Source: JAEZBP01 sp963832725
Lineage (GTDB): Bacteria > Myxococcota_A > Polyangia > Polyangiales > Sandaracinaceae
DNA: 64,000 nucleotides
Direction: 5' to 3'
Assembly (NCBI GenBank): GCA_963832725.1
Contig: CAWHVG010000007.1
Location: forward strand, 310,001-374,000
Shown here: piece by piece, positions 36,662 to 46,288 of the stretch
Layout: each line of letters starts with the position of its first letter
How positions within the stretch are numbered: position 1 is the first letter of the stretch
Notes under the pieces: model-generated
The model's database searches: none
What the model was told of the DNA's origin: nothing
Seen by the model: only the letters and a program-made list of their open reading frames with translations
Program-made: the position numbers and the translations under genes

Positions 36662-39600
36662 ATGAGGCGACTCGGAAACACGCTCGCGCTGCTCGGCGCG
36701 ATGGCCGCGCTGATGGCGGGCTGCAGTCAATTGCAGCCGCCGGTCAATCGCGTCGGCGTCAACGTCGTCGAGAAGAGCGCGTTCACCGGCTCCTGGTACA
36801 TGCACAGTACCGTCATACAGCTGGAGTACGCGGCTGCGCCGCTCGACTACGTCGGCAACAACGCCGGTGACAGCACGGCCGGTTTCCTCGGCGTGACCAT
36901 CCCGCGCATCCGGTGGGTCATCGACGAGAACTATCTCTACGCGTACCGTGACTACGAGCTGATCGGCGACAGCCAGGATCCGCTCGCGGTCGCTGGCGAC
37001 AGCAACCCGAACTACCTCGGGCAGCCGGTTGCCGTGTTCAAGATCGAGAGCCACTTCGATATCCGGCGCCTCTACAACTCGGTCAGTGGCGAGGAGCAGA
37101 ACGTCATCGTCGAGAACACGCAGGACCGGCGCTGGTACGAGCGGCAGTTCATGCGCGTCGACTGGTCGGCCAACCTCATCGCCGGCTACTACGGGACCAC
37201 ACACAACCTCCCCGAGCTCTTCGGCTGCGTTCAGCGCGAGGCGGCCAACTACGTTCAGGACGTCTCGGGCTTCCCGTCTTCGTGGCGCCCGCAGTTCCAC
37301 TTCATGAGCTGCGACGGTGCAGACGACACGGGCTGCGCCCAGAACGATCGCGACTGGGCCCGCGACTACAGCCAGGGTGACCTCTACAGCATGAGCTTCG
37401 TCACCCAGGAGATCGTCTCGCCGAACCTCGCCGCGCCTTACAGCTGTTGGTCGATGGTCCCTGGGATGGAGCCCGCCAGCGTGGCCGTCTGGGTGCGGAC
37501 CAGCTTCCTTCGCGTGAGCGACCGTCGCGAGTACGTGGCCGAGAACTGGGACAACGACCGCTTCAACCGCGCCGGCTTCTTCGCTCTGGACCGCCTCACG
37601 TACGACCGCTCCACGAGCGCGGGCGACCCGTCGTACGGCTTCACCGACTTCACCAACAAGTCGATGAACCGCCACAACCTCTGGACGCAGTGGTACCAGC
37701 ACGACGCGAACGACAACGTCGTGACCGACGCGGACGGCAACCCGCAGCTTCTACCGTACGACCAGCGCGAGGTTCGCCCAATCGTCTGGCACACCTCGAG
37801 CGAGCTCCCGGCACACCTCATCAAGCCGGGCTTCCAGGTGGTCGGCGACTGGAACCGGGTCTTCATGCGGACCGTTCGCCAGCTCCAGGGCAAGCCTCTG
37901 CCGAGCTACGCGCCGGTCACGTGTCAGCGCGACAACCCGACCGAGTACTGCTACTGCCAGGACAACCCCGACGGCGGTGGACCGATCAACCCGACCTGCC
38001 CCGGCCGGTATGACCCGTTCCAGAACCCGGCGGACCTCGACGCGTCGACCAACGCGTACGATTGCTACGCGGCGCTGACGGACGGTGACGGCAACGTCGT
38101 CGGTTCGGCGCTCATGGCGGAGCCCGACTACAACGACGCTGCCATCAACGACGCGTCGTTCGCCAACTGGTTCAACGTTCGCATGGTGGGCAGCGAGTGC
38201 GTGAACATGCTTCGCGTGAACACGTGCAACCAGGGCAACAAGGCTGACTGGGACAACCTCGACTGCCAGCAGCGCGGTGACATCCGCTTCAAGCTGCTCA
38301 GCTTCGTGACGCAGCCGGGCACGCCCTTCCTCGGTGTTGCGCAGATGCGCGGCGACCCGCTCACCGGCGAGGTCCTCACGGGGGACGCGAACATCGGCGG
38401 CCCCGCGATGAACAGTCAGCGTACGTTCGCCATGCAGACGTACGATCTCATCAACGGGAACATCAGTCCGGAGGAGTTCTACACCGGTGAGGATCTCCGG
38501 GCGTTCCTGAACTCTGCGGAGCACGTCGAGCTCCCGGCGACACCCAACATCGACTTCAGCGTGGCCTTGCGCGCCGGCCTGCCGGCCGATCCCGGCATCC
38601 GGTCGAGCATCGACAACGTGATGGCCCGAACGATGGAGCGGGCCGGCAGCCTGCATGGGCCCAGCGGTGGCGCATCGTCTATGTGGAGTCGGTTGGGGAA
38701 CCTCGCCGGCACCGACATCGAGCGTCGGCTCGTCAGCGGGTACGAGGCGTACGCGATGGCCGGCATCAGCGACCTGCCCCAGAACGCGACGCCGGACCAG
38801 GTTCCGGAATCGGTCTTGGACCGAGCGTCGCCGTTCCGACGCGACTTCCTCGACCTGATGCAGGTGCAGAGCGACTTCAACACGCGCCTGGGTCTCGCGA
38901 ACATGATGCTCCCGAACGAGTACACCGACGACTCGGTGCTCTGGTACGTGAACGAGCACCGTGACTGGTCGCGAGCGCACGTCGAGTTCGAGCTGAACCG
39001 CCGCCTGTACATGGACACGCAGGTTCACGAGATGGGCCACTGCCTCGGTCTCCGCCACCACTTCGGCGGTACCGCGGACCCGAGCAACTTCTTCGACGGG
39101 TACTTCTACGTCAACGACCAGTTCCAGATGCCGGACCCGAACGCGTACGACATCGACGGCACCCCGGGGCTGAGCCCGGCTGAGCACCAGCAGTTCGAGG
39201 CCGACTACCGGTCGACCAAGCACAAGCGCGAGATCTCCGGCATCGACCAGTGGATGACCTCGTCGGTGATGGACTACACGCCGAACTGGTACCAGCGACT
39301 GCACGGCGCGGCGCCCTACGACTACATGGCGATCTCGTTCGGCTACGGCGACATCGTGGACATCTACCACAACGTCGCCGACGGCCAGGGCAACAGCCGC
39401 CCCGCCAAGCAGGTCCAGGAGATCCACCGGGTCAACACCCAGCGCGTGGGGATCAAGTACTACCACGGTGGCGAGGTCTGCATGGCGGACTCCGACTGCC
39501 CCTTCAGCGCGAGTGGTCCGCGGGCCGCTGAGCTGATGGACTCGAACATGGGAGCCGGGCTCACGCAGCACTGCGTCATGAACCCGAACGACACGGGAGC

Positions 39601-41092
39601 CAGCGTCTGCTCGAACTTCGACGACGACTCCCACGCCGTCCTGAGCTCCTACAGCAGCACCGACACCCCCGAGTGGGTGCCGGTCGAGTACTTCTACTGC
39701 GAGGATCTTCGCGCACAGACGCGGACGCTCGCCGGATGCGCCGTCTTCGACGAGGGCGATAGCTTCCGCGAGATCGTTCGGAACCAGGAAGAGTCGTACG
39801 AGCGCGACTACATCTTCTCGGCCTTCCGCCGGTACCGCCGGACGTTCTCGATCAACCGCTACGTCAGCCGTCTCTTCCGGTTCGTCGACCCGCTGCTCGG
39901 CATCTACCAGAACCTGGTGGCGCGGTACGCATCGGACCCCGCGTTCCGGAGCCAGCAGGGCCCCTTCGGCTTCTACGACGAGTTCCTCGCGACGGCCGAC
40001 ATCATGAACTTCTTCGCTCGCATGATGTCGCAGCCCTCCCTCGGTTCCTACAACTGGAACGCCGGTTGGAACTACTACGAGGAGACCAGCCTCAACGCGA
40101 CGCCCACGGCGAACATGCAGCTGCCGCTGGGCACCGGTCGCTACTTGACCTCGACCTACCAGTCCGGTCTGACCGGCATCAACCGGGTCGAGCGGGTGGG
40201 GTCGATCTACGACGCCATCATCGCGATGCAGCTCCTCACCGCTCGCGGGCTGGGGGTCTACTACGGCGCAGATGCGGCGTTCCTCACGAACTTCTACGAC
40301 CTGTTCCCTTCCGAGATGGAGCAGATCTTCACTGGGATGCTGAGCGCGACGCCGGAAGCGTACATGCCTCGCGTCAACTGCGCGGCGGGCAGCACCTTCC
40401 CCGACTGCAACGATCCGCAGATCGTCTACATGGACTTCTACCGCGGTGACTGCTCGGTCGATCCGGCCACCGGTACCGTGGCCAACCCGGACCTGTGCCG
40501 TCCCAACCCGGCCGAGGTGACGTACGCGGGCCTCCCGGTGGTCAACGGCGGCACCTACTTCTACCTGCAGTCGTACGCCGCGATCTTCGCGCTCGCCGGG
40601 TTCCCGGTGTACTTCGACACTTCCTTCGAAAACCAGGTGTACGTCTGCGTCGAAGGGCAGGGGGACTGCTTCGCTCCCGCGGGCAGCGCGGTCGAAGGAA
40701 CCGACTACGTGCGCTACACCAGCCGGCGCTACGGCCAGAGCTTCTTGGCCTGGCAGGTCGACACGAGCACCGGCACCGGTCAGTCGGCGGTGGGCTTCGC
40801 GATGGTGAACGAGGCGAAGGGCCTCGACATCATCATCCGAGCGCTCCGCTATTACGAAGGCGACTTCGAGTCTACGGCTGTGGCGCCGGACCCCAGCTTC
40901 GTGCCCGCGGCGCTGCTGGCTGAGGTTACTGCGCTCGGTTACGAGCTCCCGGTGCCGGGCGAGATCGCCAACGAGATCACCCGTCTCGACACGCGGCTCA
41001 ACTCCCTCGAATCGTTCTTCTACTATTTGATTCAGCTCGAGCAGGAGTACGGGATCCAGTTCCCGTTCCTGTACACGCGTCCCGAGATCTGA
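36662..41092 (+). CDS. Giant zinc-metalloprotease lipoprotein, copy 1
   Basis: A 1476-residue lipoprotein. MRRLGNTLALLGAMAALMAG ends in a lipobox Cys. VHEMGHCLGLRHH (His ~789) is the HExxHxxGxxH zinc site of metzincin peptidases, and SSVMDYTPNW about 80 residues later is the Met-turn. N-terminal landmarks IRWVIDENYLYAYRDYE, DRRWYERQFMRVDWSANL and the RRYRRTFSINRYVSRLF region recur in the next gene. The architecture recalls large metzincin-type proteins annotated as zinc-dependent metalloproteases (DUF4953-like); that label is inference. The ATG at 36662 has ggagg upstream. It ends 11 bp before the second copy, in one transcription unit with it. Confidence 0.85.
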   Translation: MRRLGNTLALLGAMAALMAGCSQLQPPVNRVGVNVVEKSAFTGSWYMHSTVIQLEYAAAPLDYVGNNAGDSTAGFLGVTIPRIRWVIDENYLYAYRDYELIGDSQDPLAVAGDSNPNYLGQPVAVFKIESHFDIRRLYNSVSGEEQNVIVENTQDRRWYERQFMRVDWSANLIAGYYGTTHNLPELFGCVQREAANYVQDVSGFPSSWRPQFHFMSCDGADDTGCAQNDRDWARDYSQGDLYSMSFVTQEIVSPNLAAPYSCWSMVPGMEPASVAVWVRTSFLRVSDRREYVAENWDNDRFNRAGFFALDRLTYDRSTSAGDPSYGFTDFTNKSMNRHNLWTQWYQHDANDNVVTDADGNPQLLPYDQREVRPIVWHTSSELPAHLIKPGFQVVGDWNRVFMRTVRQLQGKPLPSYAPVTCQRDNPTEYCYCQDNPDGGGPINPTCPGRYDPFQNPADLDASTNAYDCYAALTDGDGNVVGSALMAEPDYNDAAINDASFANWFNVRMVGSECVNMLRVNTCNQGNKADWDNLDCQQRGDIRFKLLSFVTQPGTPFLGVAQMRGDPLTGEVLTGDANIGGPAMNSQRTFAMQTYDLINGNISPEEFYTGEDLRAFLNSAEHVELPATPNIDFSVALRAGLPADPGIRSSIDNVMARTMERAGSLHGPSGGASSMWSRLGNLAGTDIERRLVSGYEAYAMAGISDLPQNATPDQVPESVLDRASPFRRDFLDLMQVQSDFNTRLGLANMMLPNEYTDDSVLWYVNEHRDWSRAHVEFELNRRLYMDTQVHEMGHCLGLRHHFGGTADPSNFFDGYFYVNDQFQMPDPNAYDIDGTPGLSPAEHQQFEADYRSTKHKREISGIDQWMTSSVMDYTPNWYQRLHGAAPYDYMAISFGYGDIVDIYHNVADGQGNSRPAKQVQEIHRVNTQRVGIKYYHGGEVCMADSDCPFSASGPRAAELMDSNMGAGLTQHCVMNPNDTGASVCSNFDDDSHAVLSSYSSTDTPEWVPVEYFYCEDLRAQTRTLAGCAVFDEGDSFREIVRNQEESYERDYIFSAFRRYRRTFSINRYVSRLFRFVDPLLGIYQNLVARYASDPAFRSQQGPFGFYDEFLATADIMNFFARMMSQPSLGSYNWNAGWNYYEETSLNATPTANMQLPLGTGRYLTSTYQSGLTGINRVERVGSIYDAIIAMQLLTARGLGVYYGADAAFLTNFYDLFPSEMEQIFTGMLSATPEAYMPRVNCAAGSTFPDCNDPQIVYMDFYRGDCSVDPATGTVANPDLCRPNPAEVTYAGLPVVNGGTYFYLQSYAAIFALAGFPVYFDTSFENQVYVCVEGQGDCFAPAGSAVEGTDYVRYTSRRYGQSFLAWQVDTSTGTGQSAVGFAMVNEAKGLDIIIRALRYYEGDFESTAVAPDPSFVPAALLAEVTALGYELPVPGEIANEITRLDTRLNSLESFFYYLIQLEQEYGIQFPFLYTRPEI

Positions 41093-41103
41093 GGAGCAGG
41101 ACC

Positions 41104-44100
41104 ATGGACCACATGAACCTCGAGCCCAATCACGGGACCAAGAAGATGAAGACGAAAACCCGCACGATGCGGTACGGAGCCCTGCTCACCACCCTGCTCG
41201 CACTCGGCCTCGCAAGCTGCGCCGAGCCGGGTGGGCTGATCGACCGGACGCAGTCGAACCTCGTCGACAAGAGTATCTTCGAGGGCGAGTGGTGGTACAT
41301 GCGGACGGTCGTCGACCTCGCCGACGACGCCGCGTGGGCGATCGAACAGGCAGGAGCGGGTGCTCCGTGGCCCGGTGCGATGTCCAACTACGACCTCGCG
41401 TCGCGCTCGGGAGTGGCGGGTCGGATCCGTTGGGTCATCGACCAGAACTATCTCTACGCCTACCGCACGAACGAGATCGTCGTGGGTGCGGCACTCAACA
41501 CCGGCGACCCGAACTACCGTGGTGAGCCGCTGGCGATCTTCCCCATCGAGGATCACGTGGACGTCCGCCGCAGCTACAGCGCGGCGACCGGCGAGCCGAC
41601 CAACGTGCTCATGGAGAGCCAGGATCGGCGCTGGTACGACCGTCAGTACATGCGGGTCGACTGGTCGAAGAACCTCGTGACCTGGGGGTTGTTCGGTGCA
41701 GGCCTGAACCTCGACGGACTCTTCGGTCAGTTCCAGCGCGAGCCGGTCGCCAACTTCGTTCAGGAGGGGGGCGACTCCCGCATCCCGGACAGCTGGCGTC
41801 CGACCTTCGTCCGCGTGGGCGACGATTCGGACTACCGCCTCGCCGACGAGTGGCCGGCCGACCAGGCCGATACGATCCACTACATGTCGTTCGTGACCAA
41901 CGAGCTCTGGACTCCGATGGAGTGCTACGACACGAGCTGCAACACGTCTCTGCGGCTCAGCCTCCGACACGCGTTCCTCCGGATTCCGCCGAATCACGAG
42001 TACGCGGTCGAGACGCTGCCCAACAGCGAGTACGACCGCTTCGGAATCATTCGGACCGAGCAGCGGACCTACATCCGCGGCGGCGCGGATAGCTCGACTC
42101 TGGGAACCTACTGTGACTCGCGCTGCGTTGCGTCGTGCGACGTGCTCACCTGCACGAACGACTCGGACTGCGGCGACGGCGGCACGTGCAGGAGTGGCGA
42201 GTGCCGGGCCGGCACCTACGCCAACACCGACCAGTGCGGTGCTGGTGGCCAGTGCGCCATGCAGTTCGACGAGGGCTGGGGGCAGGCGTTCGGGTCCTGT
42301 TCGGCGGGCACGCTCGAGGACGCCGACGACTGCGGCGCGGGCATCATGTGCGACTACTCCACGCACCAGTGCGCGCAGCCGGTGGACGCCGACTGCGGCC
42401 CCGGCGCGTGCGATTCCACGACGCACACCTGCCAGGGCGGCCTGACGCCGGACTACGGTGAGACCGACTTCCTGACCTACTACCGTCAGCGCCACAACCT
42501 CTACTCGGACTCGCTCACCGACACCCAGTGTCTCTCGGACTGGCAGTGCGATGGTCGCCACGGCGGCGACGGTCAAGCGGGGTCGCGTTGTGACCTCGCG
42601 GCGCACCGCTGCACCATCCCGATTTCGGACCGGCCCCTCCGGCCCGCGTACTACACGCTGAGCCCGCACTTCCCGAAGCGGCTCGTGCGGAGCGCGTTCG
42701 AGGTGGTCTCGCAGTGGAACGAGACCTTCATGCACGGCAACCGAGCCGTCCATGGCCGGGCGCAGCCGCAGGGACAGCGCATCGCGTGTCAGAGCGTCAA
42801 TCCGACGGACTACTGCTTCTGCGGTGATTCGGCCACGGCCCCCGAGGTCAGCGCGGACGACATGACGTGTCCGTACCGGGAGAACTTCTTCGTCCCGCCG
42901 GAGATGCGACAGAACGTTACGGATCCGTACAACTGCTGGATCGCGACCATCGGCGACGACGGTCAGCCCGCGGTCGAGAGCGACGCCATCAACCCGCAGC
43001 ACCCGACCAGCCGCGACGAGTACACGCAGGACGTCTATCGTTACGCATTCGTGGGTGACGAGTGCCTGTTCAAGCTGAAGGTGAACAGCTGCGACGTGCC
43101 CGTGGCCGACGGCCAGGCGCCCGCGGCGTGTGAGGAGCTCGGCGACATTCGCTACCAGTTCTTCAACTACGTGAGCGCGGCGGGGTCCGGTTGGTGCGGC
43201 GTCATGCAGCAGGTGGCCGACCCGATGAACGGGGAGGCGATCTCCATCCCGATCAACGCCGGGGGAACCTGCCTCGACTCGGTCGCGACCAACGCGGTCA
43301 CGCTGTGGCCGGTGCTTCGCGGAGAGGAGCCCGAGGATTGGATGTTCTCGGGCGAGAACATCCGTGGGTACTTCTCGAACCTCGGGAACGTGCACAACCC
43401 GGTGGGTCTCGCTCCGGCGCTCGACGGCTCGGCCAACGCGCCGCAGGGGGCGGGGCGGCCGGCGCTGCCGATCAACCCGCTTCCGGGGTTGACGACTCGG
43501 ATCGAGAACGTCTCGGCGCGCATCCAGACTCTGCAGGGTGAGCAGGGACGCGCCAGCATCTTCAGCGATCGCGTGCAGCAGCTGCAGGGTACGCCGCTGG
43601 AGGCGCGACTCGTCGAGGGACTTGGAGCCGGGGCGGGAACGACCGCGATCGAGAACGGCAACATCCTCACCGCGATGCAGCTCAACCAGCAGCTCGGCTC
43701 GCACCCGAGCAACAGTCAGCTGGTGCAGCAGATCTCGCCCTTCCGGCAGAGCTTCCGCGATCTGATGATGACCGATCGGATGCGCGAAGCTGCGCTCTTG
43801 GACAACTACATCTACTACCCGCGGGATACCCTCTACACCTCCCGGTACAACCACTACTGGGCGGAGGCGTTCCGTGGCCGGCCGCTCCCGGAGGCCCAAA
43901 TCCGTTGGGAGCAGGGCTTCATGGTCGCCGTGATGCTTCACGAGATGGGCCACGGAATGGGGCTCGAGCACAACTTCGCGGGAAGCTACGACCGCGATAA
44001 CTACCACGACGGCTACTTCGACCTCGTGACGCAGCAGGATTCGGGCACGGGCCGCTTCCGCTACGCGCTTCCCCGAATGAGCGAGTACGACTGCGGCCGA

Positions 44101-46086
44101 GACGGGCTCTGCCCGGGCGCCACCGGCTACCCCGGACCGGATCCGACCGAGGGCGACGGCGTCCTGACCGGCAACGAGACCAACGCCTGGGAGGCGGGCC
44201 TTCGTGCCGTCCGGACCGCGCGAGCGGACCTGGGGATTGGTAACTACATGACCTCCAGCATCATGGACTACCCGGGGGACTACTCGGACATGTCCGGGCT
44301 GGGCCGGTACGACAAGGCCGCCGTCTACTTCAACTACTTCAACATGGTGGAGGCCTACGAGGGCAACCCGGAGTTCAGCGACGGCCGAGGCTCGTCGCTC
44401 GAGGGGCTCCTCCGCTCGGACACGACGCCCCGCCAGCTTTGGAGCTACTACCGTGGTGGTGAGAGCTGCGAGGCGGACACGGACTGCCCGTTCGCTGCCG
44501 GCTCGAGCGCTCTCAGCTCCGGCCAGCCGCTCCACCAGCGGTGTGTCCGGAACCCCCGATACTCGAACGTGCCCCAGGCGTGTGGGGGTGATCGGAACTG
44601 CATCTGCTCGAACTTCGACGAGGACATGGTCGACCTTCAGGAGAATGCGTATCCGGGCTTTGGAAACACCCCGTACACGCAGGTCGACTATCTCTTCTGC
44701 TCGAACCCGCGCCTGAACGACATCTCTTGGTGCAACGTGTTCGACGCGGGCGAGACGTTCCGCGAGACGATCGACCACTGGCGCCAGGAGTGGCAGGAGG
44801 GCTATCCGCGGAACTACTTCCGCAACTACCGCCGCCACTTCCACAGTGGTAGCCGGGCGATGCGGTACATCGTCGACGCGGCGAAGATCTACCAGCACCT
44901 CTTCTACCGCTACTACTACGAGCCGTCGTTCCGGGCGCAGACCGGGCCTCTGGGTCTCCAGGACCAGATGATGGCGTCGGTCGATGCCATGAACTGGATG
45001 GCGGAGCTCGCGCAGCTGCCCGACGTGGGGAGCTACCAATCGCAGCTCATCGACGGTCCGATCACCTGTGATCCGAGCAACCCGGACGCGCCCGGGAACT
45101 CGCCGGACTGCCAGTACGGGTACGCTCTGATGGACAACGACCATCAACTGGAGGCCCCTGGCTCCGACTTCACCCTGCAGCCCGGTGAGGGCTTCTACAC
45201 GTGGTCGCGCTACCAGGACGGGCTCTATGGCTTCTTCCGGATGGACCGAGCCGGCGTCTTCTGGGACAAGCTCGTCGCTCTCCAGGCGCTGACGATTCGT
45301 GACTGGGGTCTGAGCTTCACTCTGGATGCGCGCTACTTCATCAACTTCTACGATCTCTTCCCGATCGAGATGACGGAGCTCTTCGGTGGCTTCGTGAGCA
45401 ATAACCCGACGTGGATGGCGCCGCGGATCAGGATGGATAGCTCGGGCAATCCCCAGGTGTATTACCTGAACTACTTGCTCACGAACCCGCTCGGGCAGTG
45501 TCGTGACGCGACGACGGGGGCGCTCTCGACCTGTGACGAGCCGGTCGCTCAGCGCTACCCGGATCGGCCGCTGCTCGGGACGAGCGACGACATCCTGCGC
45601 GTGTACGCCGCGGTGTTCTCTCTCGCGGAGTTCCCCGTCTTCTACGACCCGAGCTTCGAGCAGAAGCTGTCGGTGTACAAGCTCGACAGCGCGAGCGGCT
45701 TCACGATCCCCGACGTGCAGCAGGACAACCAGCCGACCTGCGCGTTCGGTGAGGCCATCCCCGGCTCGGGCCACGCGCTGTGCACGGACCCGACGGAAGC
45801 CGATTACATCGTGTACGTGTCGGATCGCCTGCACACGCCCTACGTGGCGGTGAAGGTGCGCCAGCGTCTCACGTACAACCTGGAGGAGGAGCAGGTCGGG
45901 TTCCAGCTGCTGCTCCGCCTGTACCACCTCCAGGAGCGTGTCCGTGCGCTCACCGCGCTGAGGCCGTTGAGCGCCGTGCAGTCCGAGGAGCTCGCGATCA
46001 TCCAGCGGGAGCTCCAGGACGGCGAGACCTTCCTCGAGACGCTGATGGAGATCGAGCGCTACTTGGGTCTGTCGTCCTGGCTCTGA
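41104..46086 (+). CDS. Giant zinc-metalloprotease lipoprotein, copy 2, with cysteine-rich insertion
   Basis: A 1660-residue paralogue of the preceding gene. Lipobox LASC follows TTLLALGLASC. Shared N-terminal blocks are IRWVIDQNYLYAYRTNE and QDRRWYDRQYMRVDWSKNL. The zinc site is LHEMGHGMGLEHNFAG (His ~946) and the Met-turn SSIMDYPGDY. Compared with copy 1 it carries a ~110-residue insertion (about 337-448) of disulfide modules (CTNDSDCGDGGTC, CDYSTHQC, CDSTTHTC) like those of the cysteine-rich lipoproteins in this window. The start at 41104 follows gaggagcagg at good spacing. Both genes end with a similar YLI/YLGL helix region. Two hairpins after the stop probably end the transcript. Confidence 0.85.
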   Translation: MDHMNLEPNHGTKKMKTKTRTMRYGALLTTLLALGLASCAEPGGLIDRTQSNLVDKSIFEGEWWYMRTVVDLADDAAWAIEQAGAGAPWPGAMSNYDLASRSGVAGRIRWVIDQNYLYAYRTNEIVVGAALNTGDPNYRGEPLAIFPIEDHVDVRRSYSAATGEPTNVLMESQDRRWYDRQYMRVDWSKNLVTWGLFGAGLNLDGLFGQFQREPVANFVQEGGDSRIPDSWRPTFVRVGDDSDYRLADEWPADQADTIHYMSFVTNELWTPMECYDTSCNTSLRLSLRHAFLRIPPNHEYAVETLPNSEYDRFGIIRTEQRTYIRGGADSSTLGTYCDSRCVASCDVLTCTNDSDCGDGGTCRSGECRAGTYANTDQCGAGGQCAMQFDEGWGQAFGSCSAGTLEDADDCGAGIMCDYSTHQCAQPVDADCGPGACDSTTHTCQGGLTPDYGETDFLTYYRQRHNLYSDSLTDTQCLSDWQCDGRHGGDGQAGSRCDLAAHRCTIPISDRPLRPAYYTLSPHFPKRLVRSAFEVVSQWNETFMHGNRAVHGRAQPQGQRIACQSVNPTDYCFCGDSATAPEVSADDMTCPYRENFFVPPEMRQNVTDPYNCWIATIGDDGQPAVESDAINPQHPTSRDEYTQDVYRYAFVGDECLFKLKVNSCDVPVADGQAPAACEELGDIRYQFFNYVSAAGSGWCGVMQQVADPMNGEAISIPINAGGTCLDSVATNAVTLWPVLRGEEPEDWMFSGENIRGYFSNLGNVHNPVGLAPALDGSANAPQGAGRPALPINPLPGLTTRIENVSARIQTLQGEQGRASIFSDRVQQLQGTPLEARLVEGLGAGAGTTAIENGNILTAMQLNQQLGSHPSNSQLVQQISPFRQSFRDLMMTDRMREAALLDNYIYYPRDTLYTSRYNHYWAEAFRGRPLPEAQIRWEQGFMVAVMLHEMGHGMGLEHNFAGSYDRDNYHDGYFDLVTQQDSGTGRFRYALPRMSEYDCGRDGLCPGATGYPGPDPTEGDGVLTGNETNAWEAGLRAVRTARADLGIGNYMTSSIMDYPGDYSDMSGLGRYDKAAVYFNYFNMVEAYEGNPEFSDGRGSSLEGLLRSDTTPRQLWSYYRGGESCEADTDCPFAAGSSALSSGQPLHQRCVRNPRYSNVPQACGGDRNCICSNFDEDMVDLQENAYPGFGNTPYTQVDYLFCSNPRLNDISWCNVFDAGETFRETIDHWRQEWQEGYPRNYFRNYRRHFHSGSRAMRYIVDAAKIYQHLFYRYYYEPSFRAQTGPLGLQDQMMASVDAMNWMAELAQLPDVGSYQSQLIDGPITCDPSNPDAPGNSPDCQYGYALMDNDHQLEAPGSDFTLQPGEGFYTWSRYQDGLYGFFRMDRAGVFWDKLVALQALTIRDWGLSFTLDARYFINFYDLFPIEMTELFGGFVSNNPTWMAPRIRMDSSGNPQVYYLNYLLTNPLGQCRDATTGALSTCDEPVAQRYPDRPLLGTSDDILRVYAAVFSLAEFPVFYDPSFEQKLSVYKLDSASGFTIPDVQQDNQPTCAFGEAIPGSGHALCTDPTEADYIVYVSDRLHTPYVAVKVRQRLTYNLEEEQVGFQLLLRLYHLQERVRALTALRPLSAVQSEELAIIQRELQDGETFLETLMEIERYLGLSSWL

Positions 46087-46093
46087 GCGCCCG

Positions 46094-46149
46094 GCGCGGC
46101 TGAGCCGCGCACCCGACAGCAACGGCCCGGCGTCTTCGGACGCTGGGCC
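46094..46149 (+). terminator. Double hairpin after the metalloprotease operon
   Basis: First hairpin GCGCGGC-TGA-GCCGCGC (46094-46110). Second GGCCCGGCGTC-TTCG-GACGCTGGGCC (46124-46149) with a stable UUCG loop, followed by gcttgcttt. A good intrinsic-type terminator for the operon ending at 46086. Confidence 0.8.
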
Positions 46150-46288
46150 GCTTGCTTTGCGGCGCGCCACGCGGGTGCCGTCCGCACGGCAGCCTGCGCT
46201 TCGGAGACGGGACCGGTCCAATCGTCGCGGAAGCCCTTGATTCCCCGCGGCGTGAGTGTAGGCTCGCGGCCCCTGGGAGGAGGGTTTC

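Noticed and set aside
37751..39634. A 627-codon minus-strand frame opposite the first metalloprotease
   Set aside because: Val/Arg/His-rich composition typical of antisense GC3 shadows; no signal peptide or motif.
41032..46221. A 1729-codon open frame on the minus strand opposite the second metalloprotease
   Set aside because: It mirrors codon bias of the GC-rich sense gene, has no recognisable domain, and the sense strand carries a clear lipobox, zinc motif and Met-turn.
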